Shown in pieces: positions 1 to 8,007 of a stretch of 64,000 nt of DNA. Location: positions 37,496 to 101,495 of the forward strand of contig CAJTOH010000009.1 of assembly GCA_910577685.1 (NCBI GenBank). The letters run 5' to 3'. Under the pieces are notes generated by a model, which was not told the origin of the DNA, ran no database searches, and saw only the letters and a list, made by a program, of their open reading frames with translations. Position 1 is the stretch's first letter. Each line of letters starts with the position of its first letter. The position numbers and the translations under genes are program-made. The stretch is from an uncultured Dorea sp. (GTDB lineage: Bacteria > Bacillota > Clostridia > Lachnospirales > Lachnospiraceae).

Positions 1-117
1 TAAGAGCGTCCACAATACCCCCAGTACAGATTTACGGTACTTAATTTTCACATCTCTTGCAACTAACTCGTATAATAACGGTTGAAATTTTCTTAAATTT
101 TGTATATATTGCTCCAT
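1..117 (-). CDS. ABC-2 type polysaccharide/teichoic acid exporter permease, N-terminus (cut by window edge)
   Basis: The reading frame starts at ATG 117 and stays open for 39 codons to the left edge. The visible N-terminus has LRKFQPLLYELVARDVK and KYRKSVLGVLW, the pre-membrane motif typical of Wzm/TagG-type permeases, which export polysaccharide or teichoic acid with an ATPase partner (Wzt/TagH). That ATPase would lie beyond the window. A sigma-A-like promoter sits about 45 bases upstream, so this gene appears to start its own transcript after the GT8 gene. Seen: the N-terminal motif. Inferred: the export role, and that the locus exports its polymer through an ABC transporter as well as or instead of the Wzx protein further right. 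Confidence 0.8.
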   Translation of the reverse strand, partial: MEQYIQNLRKFQPLLYELVARDVKIKYRKSVLGVLWTLL

Positions 118-160
118 CTACTTATCCCCACATAATCACAGCATCTTTTTAAGTTGTTTC

Positions 161-189
161 ATTATACTATATATATCTGCACTTTTCAA
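161..189 (-). promoter_or_regulatory. sigma-A-type promoter of the ABC permease gene
   Basis: On the minus strand there is a -35 TTGAAA (184-189), a 17-base spacer and a -10 TATAAT (161-166), about 45 bases before the permease ATG. It lies in the gap after the GT8 stop codon. Confidence 0.7.
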
Positions 190-280
190 CTCTCTTCTCC
201 ACAACTGACTGATGTGTTCCTTTCTTCATCCACTTTACATGATCCCCATGCATACCGCAACATAGTATTCTACAAATTTT

Positions 281-1294
281 CTATTTTTCTCTTCTAAGTT
301 TAATAGATCTAAATTTCATAAAATACGGAATCAAATAATTAATAATAGAATACCTTACTTTTGGGAACGGTCTTGTCAATTTATTAAAAATTCCCCAGCA
401 GATAAAATATAATCTCCATCCTTTCTCATAGGGAGTATCTCTCCAATAAGTCTTAGCCAAATATTTTTGATAATCTTTTCTGTACTTATGCGTATTGCCG
501 CTGCGCCATGGTCTTTCTTCTCCAAGATAATGTATAATTATTGGATTTTTAAGCGACTCTTGAAACGCTTTAAAACTTATATATCTTAAAGGCTTAACTA
601 AAGTACATAAGAATTTGTATGGATACTGATAATAAATATTACAAAAGTTATACTTGGGTAATAAAGGATATATTTCATCTTTCAACGCGCCATTAATTGC
701 ATCTTGATCGGCTGCAAACAGCCTCCCTTTCCATTTCTGATAAAACTTTATTATTAAAGTACCTGCGTCTTTCTCTCTCCACTTTTCCAAATCTACCAAT
801 AAAACGCCGGAATTATAATAATATCTATTCTCAAGACCTAATTTTTCTCTTCTCTTTTTATCAGCCGTTGGTTCTATACACATTCCTAAAATTTTATTAT
901 CTAAATCTAACCTCCATAATTTATCTAAACTTCCTCTTACAATCGTATCTCCATCTAAATAAAGAACTCTTTTGACCCATTCAGGTAAAATCTTTCCCAT
1001 TAATAATCTTGCTAAAATAATAGGATTCCATCCTAATGTATCAAACTGAAAATCAAAATACTGATTGATATCGTCCAATTCTACTATATAAATTGATCTC
1101 CTATATTTCTTTACTAATTTTTCTAGCTCTATTTTATTTTTTTTAGAAACATGTAATGAAAAAACAAAAAAATTGATTTCTGTTTCCTTTAAATTATTTT
1201 CACAAATCGAACAAATTCCCGCTCCTATTTGCGGCACAAATTTGTCATTAACTGTGTATAATATATTCACAATTTTCTCCAACTCTTCCTTCAT
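281..1294 (-). CDS. Glycosyltransferase family 8 protein
   Basis: This 337-residue protein has the hallmarks of GT8 (LPS galactosyltransferase/general stress protein A family). It has an N-terminal IVNILYTVND strand and the metal-binding DxD in RVLYLDGDTIV (D114, D116). It also has an AADQDAINGAL motif and a C-terminal IIHYLGEERPW motif that contacts the nucleotide sugar. There is no signal peptide. It is a likely cytoplasmic enzyme adding a sugar from UDP- or GDP-sugar during assembly of the surface polymer encoded here. It follows the DUF2142 gene by 9 bases and is the last gene of that transcript before the separately promoted exporter. The donor and acceptor sugars cannot be read from sequence. 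Confidence 0.88.
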   Translation of the reverse strand: MKEELEKIVNILYTVNDKFVPQIGAGICSICENNLKETEINFFVFSLHVSKKNKIELEKLVKKYRRSIYIVELDDINQYFDFQFDTLGWNPIILARLLMGKILPEWVKRVLYLDGDTIVRGSLDKLWRLDLDNKILGMCIEPTADKKRREKLGLENRYYYNSGVLLVDLEKWREKDAGTLIIKFYQKWKGRLFAADQDAINGALKDEIYPLLPKYNFCNIYYQYPYKFLCTLVKPLRYISFKAFQESLKNPIIIHYLGEERPWRSGNTHKYRKDYQKYLAKTYWRDTPYEKGWRLYFICWGIFNKLTRPFPKVRYSIINYLIPYFMKFRSIKLRREK

Positions 1295-1303
1295 CTAATA
1301 AGT

Positions 1304-3337
1304 CTAAAATACGCCTCTGTTGACAACTGAGGTAACAACACTCAAAACCGTTAATACCTGAAGCGTCAATATTCCGCTAACAAAAAATGTATCTACTCTT
1401 TTTGCTAGAATTACCGCCTTATTCTTCAATGCCAATAAAAACACCGGCAATAGCGGAATAAAATATCGTCCCTGCACTCCTTCGATATATTTTGAACCTC
1501 TAAGGGTCCAGTCTTGTAATAAGGCCAAGAATATAAGAAACGAAATTCCACTAATTAATAAAATAAACCATAACCTTTCCCACTTTTTCCATTGATGGCT
1601 TCCTTGATATTCCAATAAACTAAAAAATAACAGTATTATAAATCCATCAATGATAATATCGGGAATTGCTATTTCAAACCATCCTAATGGATTGCCTATC
1701 ATAGATTGTATATATATCGTCCCGTAATGTCCTATTGTTTTAAAAAACATCACAAAGGTTTGAACAGGCTGCTGAATACATTCCATTAGGGTATACGTCT
1801 CTGTTTCTGTAGTAACCGACTTAACAAGTTGTCCTCCGGAACCCAATCTCGTTATAAAAAAAACTAATCCGCATAATGTTCCGGCGCCGACAGCGTTAAT
1901 TATTTTTTTCTTCTGACCACCAAACTTCTCTTTCGGCACCAGAAGTCCTAATCCTAAAAGCGGTATATATACAAACTTAATAGGTATTATTACAATAATT
2001 AAGGCTGCTACTACTATATAATCTTTCAAAGTAATAATTTTTTTGTTTGTATCAAAAGACAAATATAAAATATATGCAAATAAAAAAAATAAGGCGTCAA
2101 ACAATACTGAATCATAATTAAATGATGCAACCTGCTGTACCGTCATCGGTAAAAGTCCAACTAAAAATAAAATATTCTTTCCAAATTCAGGAGTAATACG
2201 AATTGCCCAAAACATGACGAAACAATACAATAATAAAGCCATTGCTCTTCCTAATACGAACAGCCACGCATTGTTTAGATTTAACAATCTTCCTATAACA
2301 AGTCCGACAACTTGCGGAACATATCCTAAACTTTTTATATTTAAAGCTCTCCTAATCACTACCTCATCCGAAGAGACCGCCGAATCTTTACCAAAAATTC
2401 CTCTAATATATGTTGCATAACTGCTTCTGTCAGGAAATTCTTTTCGTACTAACGAATTTGCAGCGTTCTGCTCTAAAATTACATATCCCTCTTCATCTCT
2501 AACTGTTTTTCCTAAGATTGCGCTGCTCTCCGCATACGCAGTAATAAAGTGAGCCTCATCGTCAGGAACCATATACGGCGGAAAAATTAGTATATAAATA
2601 CCGCCTATTATAAGCGACATAAAAACAAAAATCCACTCTTTTTTCTGTCTCGTAACCAATAATACATATACCGCCCCAATTAGTAAAGCAATCAATAGCA
2701 CAAATGTCAGATAATAAAAACGTAATGCTCCACAATTTCCATCTAAAATCCGATACGCTAGACAAAAGGTATCTCCCGGTTCCCTTAAATCGGTCAGTTT
2801 ATTTGTTTCCATCTCGCTTAATAGAACATTTTTTTTAGTTTTACTAAACTTTTTCACTCCCATTGGCACCGATATTTTCTCTTTTGAATCTGCTTCTATG
2901 ACAATAGAATAAACGTCGCCTACATTAACGTTTATCTCAGAAAAGAAAAAATCAAAGAAATTATTACCTATTATCTCATCCGTACTAATGATCCAATCTT
3001 CTACTAATCTACCAGTTTCATTACGCAATTGTACGGATATTTCAGCATCTCTTTCTATACTATTTTTTTCCAGCCAAAGAGAAAAACCTGAAAATTCCTC
3101 ACTTACCATAGTAATTTTCTGTTCTATTCTGAGTCCCCCGGTCAAAGTAACAAATTTACCGGGACTTCCTAGTTCATCCTTAACCGTCATTACATTTCTA
3201 GGCTGTAACATTGCCTCTTGGAAATCTGTCTTATATATGATCGCAGCCGCTAAAATTATGATACAGCTAATACATAAATAAAGAACAAATATCTTCTTAT
3301 TTTTCAACACATGTTCTTTCACCTTATCCATCTTCAT
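1304..3337 (-). CDS. DUF2142-family polytopic membrane protein, possible glycosyltransferase
   Basis: This 677-residue membrane protein has one N-terminal transmembrane helix, an extracellular domain of about 150 residues, and then ten or so hydrophobic helices. The sequence after helix 2 (FPPYMVPDDEAHF, then RRALNIKSLGYVPQ) matches the DUF2142 family, whose acidic DDEAHF loop resembles the acidic first loop of GT-C glycosyltransferases. It sits directly downstream of a DUF2304 protein and a polyprenyl-phosphate GT2, a recurrent trio in Firmicute polysaccharide loci. A reasonable inference is that it transfers the lipid-linked sugar made by that GT2 to an exported glycan. No enzymatic assignment is established. 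Confidence 0.8.
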   Translation of the reverse strand: MKMDKVKEHVLKNKKIFVLYLCISCIIILAAAIIYKTDFQEAMLQPRNVMTVKDELGSPGKFVTLTGGLRIEQKITMVSEEFSGFSLWLEKNSIERDAEISVQLRNETGRLVEDWIISTDEIIGNNFFDFFFSEINVNVGDVYSIVIEADSKEKISVPMGVKKFSKTKKNVLLSEMETNKLTDLREPGDTFCLAYRILDGNCGALRFYYLTFVLLIALLIGAVYVLLVTRQKKEWIFVFMSLIIGGIYILIFPPYMVPDDEAHFITAYAESSAILGKTVRDEEGYVILEQNAANSLVRKEFPDRSSYATYIRGIFGKDSAVSSDEVVIRRALNIKSLGYVPQVVGLVIGRLLNLNNAWLFVLGRAMALLLYCFVMFWAIRITPEFGKNILFLVGLLPMTVQQVASFNYDSVLFDALFFLFAYILYLSFDTNKKIITLKDYIVVAALIIVIIPIKFVYIPLLGLGLLVPKEKFGGQKKKIINAVGAGTLCGLVFFITRLGSGGQLVKSVTTETETYTLMECIQQPVQTFVMFFKTIGHYGTIYIQSMIGNPLGWFEIAIPDIIIDGFIILLFFSLLEYQGSHQWKKWERLWFILLISGISFLIFLALLQDWTLRGSKYIEGVQGRYFIPLLPVFLLALKNKAVILAKRVDTFFVSGILTLQVLTVLSVVTSVVNRGVF

Positions 3338-3341
3338 TTAT

Positions 3342-3695
3342 TCAAAACTCTTTCCTTTCTTTACATTCCTTTTCAAGCAACGCGATTTCTTGCGCAAGCT
3401 GCTTAATCCTGATTGAATTTCTTGAGGCAGATATAGTAAGTACAAATATAATTATTAATGAAAAAACAAATCCTGAAAAAAACAACATATTAGTTGGACT
3501 TGCTATTCCCATCATTTTTGAAAGCCAGCTAATAACTTGGGGAAAGCAATCTAAAAATAGTGTGCCTATTCCCACCCCTAACCATGCTAAAGCATAGCTT
3601 AATTCTAAGCGTTTCTGCCTTACCATATTTATTATAATAACCAAAGCAATGATCAATACTGTCGCTACAACTATTTGAGTCCTAATATTTAACAT
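3342..3695 (-). CDS. DUF2304 small membrane protein
   Basis: This 117-residue protein has three predicted transmembrane helices: IVVATVLIIALVIIINMV at the N-terminus, a second around LSYALAWLGVGIGTLFLD, and a third around LFFSGFVFSLIIIFVLTIS. A charged amphipathic tail (RIKQLAQEIALLEKE) probably forms a coiled coil. The size, three-helix layout and E-LSYALAWL motif fit DUF2304. It starts next to the stop codon of the GT2 gene, with a GGAG ribosome site inside that gene's end, so the two are translationally coupled. Such proteins usually accompany DPM1-like GT2 enzymes and may help flip or present the polyprenyl-phosphate sugar. That role is inferred from gene association only. Confidence 0.8.
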   Translation of the reverse strand: MLNIRTQIVVATVLIIALVIIINMVRQKRLELSYALAWLGVGIGTLFLDCFPQVISWLSKMMGIASPTNMLFFSGFVFSLIIIFVLTISASRNSIRIKQLAQEIALLEKECKERKEF

Positions 3696-3698
3696 TCA

Positions 3699-4394
3699 TT
3701 AAATCTCCTTCCTGATTTTTTCAAAAAGTATTGCTAATGAAACTTTTACCATATAATAAACCGATTTTTTTAATGAAATGGATGAAACGCCGCCGTTTCT
3801 TTCCTCCATAATAACCGGTATCTCGGCTATACTCATTCCCCTATTAAGAATCGCAACCACGCTTTCCGGCTCCGGATAATCTTTGGGATAATCTCTAGAA
3901 AAAATATTTAAAACATTCCTCCCAACCATTCTAAGGCCCGATGTAGGATCTGTAATAGTAACACCCGTAACCACTTTTATTAATTTGGAAAAGAAGTATA
4001 TTCCCACTCTGCGCAATTTTGATGACTGAAATCCTTCTTTTTTTATAAATCTTGAGCCTATAACCATATCAAAATTATTCTTTTCCAGATATTCGGCCAT
4101 CTTATCTAAAAATTCCGGATTATGCTGTCCGTCGCCATCAACCTGAACCGCCATATCATAACCATATTTTACGGCATACCGATATCCCGTCTGAACTGCT
4201 CCGCCTATTCCCAAATTAATAGGCAGATTAACAATATTATACCCTTTTGCTTCACAAATTTGCCTTGTCCTATCCGTAGAACAATCATTGATAATAACAT
4301 AGTCAAAATTCTTTGATTCATGCAAAATGGCTTCTATAGTTTTTTCGATATTTTGCTCTTCATTATATGCAGGTACTATGATTAATTTTTTCAA
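3699..4394 (-). CDS. GT2 glycosyltransferase, polyprenyl-phosphate mannosyl/glucosyltransferase (DPM1-like)
   Basis: This 231-residue protein has the DPM1-like GT2 signature. It has LIIVPAYNEEQNI at the N-terminus, VIINDCSTDRT, and the nucleotide/metal site AVQVDGDGQHNPEFLD, followed by IGSRF and ITDPTSGLRMV. It lacks C-terminal membrane helices, so it is the short soluble or peripheral form. Such enzymes load a hexose from a nucleotide sugar onto undecaprenyl phosphate at the cytoplasmic face. The downstream DUF2304 and DUF2142 genes suggest a three-step module: charge, flip, then transfer outside. The sugar is not predictable. Confidence 0.87.
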   Translation of the reverse strand: MKKLIIVPAYNEEQNIEKTIEAILHESKNFDYVIINDCSTDRTRQICEAKGYNIVNLPINLGIGGAVQTGYRYAVKYGYDMAVQVDGDGQHNPEFLDKMAEYLEKNNFDMVIGSRFIKKEGFQSSKLRRVGIYFFSKLIKVVTGVTITDPTSGLRMVGRNVLNIFSRDYPKDYPEPESVVAILNRGMSIAEIPVIMEERNGGVSSISLKKSVYYMVKVSLAILFEKIRKEI

Positions 4395-4420
4395 TAATTC
4401 CTCTCCCTTACTATTATATC

Positions 4421-5221
4421 CTACAGCGAATTCGATTTTTCACTTTTCTGGTAAAATTTTTCTAACACCATAGCAACTGACGATGGCCAAAATTTTTCAA
4501 AAATCTGTATATCCTCTTTTTTACGGACTCCTTTTTTCAAAAGCTCGGAAGTTGTTGATTCTATATGAATCCGATGTCCCATAAGAATTTTCGGAATATA
4601 CACAAAAGATCCCTTCTTTTTCGAAAGTTCTTCCCATGCACTCCAATCTGCATTGCATTTCATGCGGTCGTCAAATAAATTTTCGGGCATCTGCTTTGCC
4701 GCCATGGTAACCGCCGGACAGCAAATCGGAGAACCAAATGACAAAATTCTCCTACGTACAAATCTACTGTTCTGAAACTTTGAAATTCTTAATGGCAAAA
4801 GCATAAATCGCTTAATACGCAGTAATTGGTTTCCCTTTACCCTTTTCTTACCGCGCAATTCATAATAATCAGTAAATAGTATAATTGGTTTATCAGCTTT
4901 CAGATAAGCTTCGAGAATATCTGTAGAATAATATGCCTCATATAAATCATCTTGATGCGCCAATGTTACTAACTCTGTTTTTGCACACTGCAGCGCGAAA
5001 TTCCAGTCGCTGGCAAGACCAGGCTTTTTTTCATTTACATATATCTTTATTCCATATTTGTCAGCCAGCTTTTCTATATGCGTATTCATTGTACTCGTTG
5101 CTATAATAACCGTACTCTTACATTTCTGCTTTAATAAAGAAAGAATACATGTCTCTAAATAAGGACTTTCACGATAGGCACAAATAACAAAAGTATGTTT
5201 ATCCGATATATCCTGACACAT
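4421..5221 (-). CDS. Glycosyltransferase family 2 protein
   Basis: This 266-residue GT2-like protein begins with FVICAYRESPYLETCILSLLKQK, a variant of the usual N-terminal motif. A later LVTLAHQDDLYEAYY takes the place of the common DDD/DSDD metal site. The N-terminal Rossmann half is clear and the C-terminal half is divergent. No membrane helices are visible. It sits between LicD and the DPM1-like GT2 with short gaps on each side, within the glycopolymer operon. It probably adds one sugar to the growing repeat unit on the cytoplasmic side. Family membership is good; specificity is unknown. Confidence 0.82.
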   Translation of the reverse strand: MCQDISDKHTFVICAYRESPYLETCILSLLKQKCKSTVIIATSTMNTHIEKLADKYGIKIYVNEKKPGLASDWNFALQCAKTELVTLAHQDDLYEAYYSTDILEAYLKADKPIILFTDYYELRGKKRVKGNQLLRIKRFMLLPLRISKFQNSRFVRRRILSFGSPICCPAVTMAAKQMPENLFDDRMKCNADWSAWEELSKKKGSFVYIPKILMGHRIHIESTTSELLKKGVRKKEDIQIFEKFWPSSVAMVLEKFYQKSEKSNSL

Positions 5222-5227
5222 TTCTAT

Positions 5228-6106
5228 TTATCCCCTCTTTCTTTTTACATATATAGTACCGTCGCCAAAATCTACATATTTGGGATTATGTGTTTTTCTC
5301 TGATTGATCGGAGGTAATGTTAGATAATCTCCAAACTGTGATTTTAGATACTTATCCGCATTGTTCAATATTGAAATCGTACAATCTTCAAACTTTACCT
5401 CTTTCAATGGAAAAATCATTTTATGAGTACACAAAAGCTTTTCTGGCGCAATATATGAAAAATCAGTATATAGCTCTTCTTTCGAGTCTTTATATCGCAA
5501 AGCGGCCTTCAAATATTTTTTATAAAAAAAGTTTTTATTCAAATGCAATATTTTAAGCCCATAATGAACTAATATACAAATTCCTTTCGCAGCCTTTAAT
5601 TTAATCCCATTTAAATTATCCGGAAACCTTGGATGCTTATATACGCTCAAGACCATTAATCTTGCCCACAACCATGTATCCCTAATCTGTTTCCTCCTCA
5701 ATTTGGGATTACGACTTGTCCGATCATAAGCAAACAAATCCACAAAAACTCCTGTGGTATAATTTGTATCTGCATAGGTATCTTCTTGAATTTTAGTTCC
5801 TTTTTTACAAATCTTAGAAAATACCAGTACATAGCCATCTTTTGATTTACAATCATAAACCTCATACTTATCAGAAAGTTCTTTTCTGATATAATAAATC
5901 ACTTTATTATAATCTTCTCTTAATAAACATATATCTATATCATCGTCCCATGGAATAAATCCTTGATGTCTGATTGCTCCAATTGCAGTACCGCCTGAAG
6001 CAAAAAAAGGAATATTATGCTTTTTGCAAAGCGCCTGAAAATCCTTATAAATTTCTTTCTCTGTTTCCTGTAATTTTTTTGTTACATCCTCATTACTTAT
6101 TGTCAT
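5228..6106 (-). CDS. LicD family phosphotransferase
   Basis: The start chosen is ATG 6106, which has AGAGGTGG just upstream; a longer frame exists but would overlap the preceding gene. The resulting protein has 292 residues. Near the N-terminus it carries the LicD nucleotidyltransferase-fold motif GGTAIGAIRHQGF followed by IPWDDDIDICLLREDY, where the aspartates bind metal. LicD proteins transfer phosphocholine, or in the related fukutin/FKRP proteins ribitol phosphate, from a CDP carrier onto glycans. No choline uptake or choline kinase genes are seen here, but an IspD/TarI-like cytidylyltransferase lies two genes upstream. A CDP-polyol donor is therefore a reasonable guess. Confidence 0.88.
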   Translation of the reverse strand: MTISNEDVTKKLQETEKEIYKDFQALCKKHNIPFFASGGTAIGAIRHQGFIPWDDDIDICLLREDYNKVIYYIRKELSDKYEVYDCKSKDGYVLVFSKICKKGTKIQEDTYADTNYTTGVFVDLFAYDRTSRNPKLRRKQIRDTWLWARLMVLSVYKHPRFPDNLNGIKLKAAKGICILVHYGLKILHLNKNFFYKKYLKAALRYKDSKEELYTDFSYIAPEKLLCTHKMIFPLKEVKFEDCTISILNNADKYLKSQFGDYLTLPPINQRKTHNPKYVDFGDGTIYVKRKRG

Positions 6107-6125
6107 ATACCACCTCTTCTGGTTC

Positions 6126-7151
6126 CTAACTATTAAACAATTTTTGCTTAACATGTATCGCTATATAAGGCAACATGAATACTCTATAATAAAAGAATGT
6201 CCACAAAACAACCATAAATAATCCGTCTTTTTTTAACGTTTTATAATTGTTTTTTATCCGAAAAGCTTTTAGATTTCTAAACTCTTTTAAAATAGCTCTT
6301 TTCGTCTTTAAATTAATCTTATTCCTCGCCAAATTCAAATAATCATAAAGAATATATACATACGCCCTTGTAAGTTTGGATTGATAAGAACCATATTCAC
6401 TGGAGATTGTTGAATGTTGATACGCCAGTTTCATATCCTGTTTTAAACACTTTTTTAATGAATTAATAAAATTCATATCAAACTTTCCGGTTGTACTATG
6501 TTCCATTCTATTCATCCATATATAATAAACTTTGGGATTTAACACCAAAGTATCGAAGCTCTGATATGCCTGCAAATTAAACATACAGTCCTCTAAACCA
6601 AATTTCATAGATTCATCAAACATTATATGATTTGACTCGATAAATTCTCTTCGATAAAGGCCTGTCCATACTCCATTCCCCGTACAACTGATTTCATAGT
6701 CATATTTGGCATAATCCTCCCTTTTTATTACACAAAAAGGAAAATTATTCATAACAGAGTCTCTTATCGTTTTATCATTTATGCTCATAATTCTGCGTCG
6801 ACAAAACCGCACAATATCAGCATTATATTTTTTTGCCAATTTATAATTTTCTTTAATAAAACCTGGCAAAAAAATATCATCATTATCACAAAAAGTTATA
6901 TATTCCCCTATTGCCGCCTTTAACCCTGTATTCCTCGCTGCACAAATTCCTTGATTCTTTTGATGTATTACTAAAACTCTTTCATCATCAGCAGCAATTT
7001 GATCGCAGATTTTTCCTGATGAATCTTTAGAACCATCATCCACTAAAATTATCTGTATACATTTCTCACTTTGATTTAATATAGATCGTACGGCTTGCCC
7101 CACATACTTTTCAGAATTATATACCGGCATAATCACACTAACCAATACCAT
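6126..7151 (-). CDS. Glycosyltransferase family 2 protein
   Basis: This 341-residue GT-A enzyme has VSVIMPVYNSEKYV at residues 4-17, the nucleotide-binding VDDGSKDSSG near residue 37, GICAARNTGL, and the metal motif FCDNDDIFLPGF near residue 92. The C-terminal 100 residues are basic, with a hydrophobic stretch FMVVLWTFFYYRVFM that may dip into the membrane. It overlaps the region carrying the LicD ribosome site and follows the cytidylyltransferase by 23 bases. It is probably a cytoplasmic sugar transferase of the repeat-unit pathway, with unknown donor. Confidence 0.88.
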   Translation of the reverse strand: MVLVSVIMPVYNSEKYVGQAVRSILNQSEKCIQIILVDDGSKDSSGKICDQIAADDERVLVIHQKNQGICAARNTGLKAAIGEYITFCDNDDIFLPGFIKENYKLAKKYNADIVRFCRRRIMSINDKTIRDSVMNNFPFCVIKREDYAKYDYEISCTGNGVWTGLYRREFIESNHIMFDESMKFGLEDCMFNLQAYQSFDTLVLNPKVYYIWMNRMEHSTTGKFDMNFINSLKKCLKQDMKLAYQHSTISSEYGSYQSKLTRAYVYILYDYLNLARNKINLKTKRAILKEFRNLKAFRIKNNYKTLKKDGLFMVVLWTFFYYRVFMLPYIAIHVKQKLFNS

Positions 7152-7174
7152 ACCTGTTTTCTCCCAATCATAAG

Positions 7175-7870
7175 CTAATGTCTTTCCTTTAACATAGCTT
7201 TAAAAATTGTTAAGTCTTCCACTGTTGTGATCTTAAAATTATCTTCCGCCCCTTTAGAAAAATAGATTTTTTCTCCTAATTCATACATTAGTGTACAAGA
7301 AGCAGCCGTTTTAGTAATCCCATTCTTTTTCGCCTCATTATGCGCCCACAGCAATTTATCAATGTCATACACATGGGGCGTCTGCGTCCTAAATAGCTCT
7401 TCTCTTGGAATCGAATTTTTTGCATGCAGCCCGTCAGCGCTGGTAAACACTGCCTCAACACACGGTATTGCAGCCACTGCGCTCCCATACTGCCTATATG
7501 TGGCTAATGCGTCCGATATTACTTCCATTGAAACTAACGGGCGGTTTCCGTCATGAATAATTACGGTACAATCATTTCCATATCGCTTTTCAATTAACTG
7601 TAATCCTTTATAAATCGACTCCTGTCCAGTCTCTCCTCCCTCTGTCACATCTGCTAATTTAGATATATTATACTGTTTCGCATATGCATACAAGACCTCT
7701 TTCCATGATGAAAGCGTTACGACCACTATTGCATCTATACTCGGATGATTTTGGAATGCTTCCATCGTATACACAATAACAGGCTTATTATTGACATGCA
7801 AAAACTGTTTAGGAATATCTTGATGCATTCTTGTCCCATATCCTGCCGCTGTTAATAATGCTATATTCAT
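7175..7870 (-). CDS. IspD/TarI-type CTP:polyol-phosphate cytidylyltransferase
   Basis: This 231-residue protein shows the IspD/TarI pattern. It has LLTAAGYGTRM with PKQFLHVNNKPVIVYT (CTP binding), VTEGGETGQESIYKGL, IIHDGNRPLVS, an NSIPREELFRTQTPHVY segment and a C-terminal NFKITTVEDLTIFK. IspD makes CDP-methylerythritol for isoprenoids; TarI makes CDP-ribitol for teichoic acid. No other MEP-pathway gene is nearby, whereas LicD and teichoic or polysaccharide genes are. A TarI-like role (CDP-ribitol or another CDP-polyol) is therefore favoured. It has its own strong promoter and a leader hairpin. Assignment between the two subfamilies needs a tree. Confidence 0.85.
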   Translation of the reverse strand: MNIALLTAAGYGTRMHQDIPKQFLHVNNKPVIVYTMEAFQNHPSIDAIVVVTLSSWKEVLYAYAKQYNISKLADVTEGGETGQESIYKGLQLIEKRYGNDCTVIIHDGNRPLVSMEVISDALATYRQYGSAVAAIPCVEAVFTSADGLHAKNSIPREELFRTQTPHVYDIDKLLWAHNEAKKNGITKTAASCTLMYELGEKIYFSKGAEDNFKITTVEDLTIFKAMLKERH

Positions 7871-7938
7871 ATTCTAATTCCTTTCCCTGATTACCTTAAT
7901 CCACTATCCCGAACGATACACCCTGTTACTTCTCGTAT

Positions 7939-7963
7939 AGTATAAGCTTTCTAAGCTTATACT
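7939..7963 (-). repeat. Perfect 11-bp inverted repeat at the 5' end of the cytidylyltransferase transcript
   Basis: The arms AGTATAAGCTT (7939-7949) and its complement (7953-7963) flank a three-base loop. On the minus strand the hairpin begins almost exactly where transcription should start from the promoter at 7968-7996. The mRNA would therefore carry a stem-loop at its 5' end. There is no T-run after it, so it is unlikely to be an intrinsic terminator for the upstream epimerase gene. Confidence 0.6.
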
Positions 7964-7967
7964 GAAT

Positions 7968-7996
7968 ATTCTATAACAATTATCCCAAAGTGTCAA
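7968..7996 (-). promoter_or_regulatory. sigma-A-type promoter upstream of the cytidylyltransferase gene
   Basis: On the minus strand there is a consensus -35 TTGACA (7991-7996), a 17-base spacer and a -10 TAGAAT (7968-7973). It lies in the 137-base gap between the epimerase stop and the cytidylyltransferase start, so the glycopolymer locus has an internal promoter here. Confidence 0.75.
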
Positions 7997-8007
7997 TTTT
8001 ACTGCAT

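Noticed and set aside
7175..7870. Naming the cytidylyltransferase ispD
   Set aside because: The motifs are shared by IspD and TarI and no other isoprenoid gene is nearby; the surface-polymer context favours TarI-like function, so no symbol was given.
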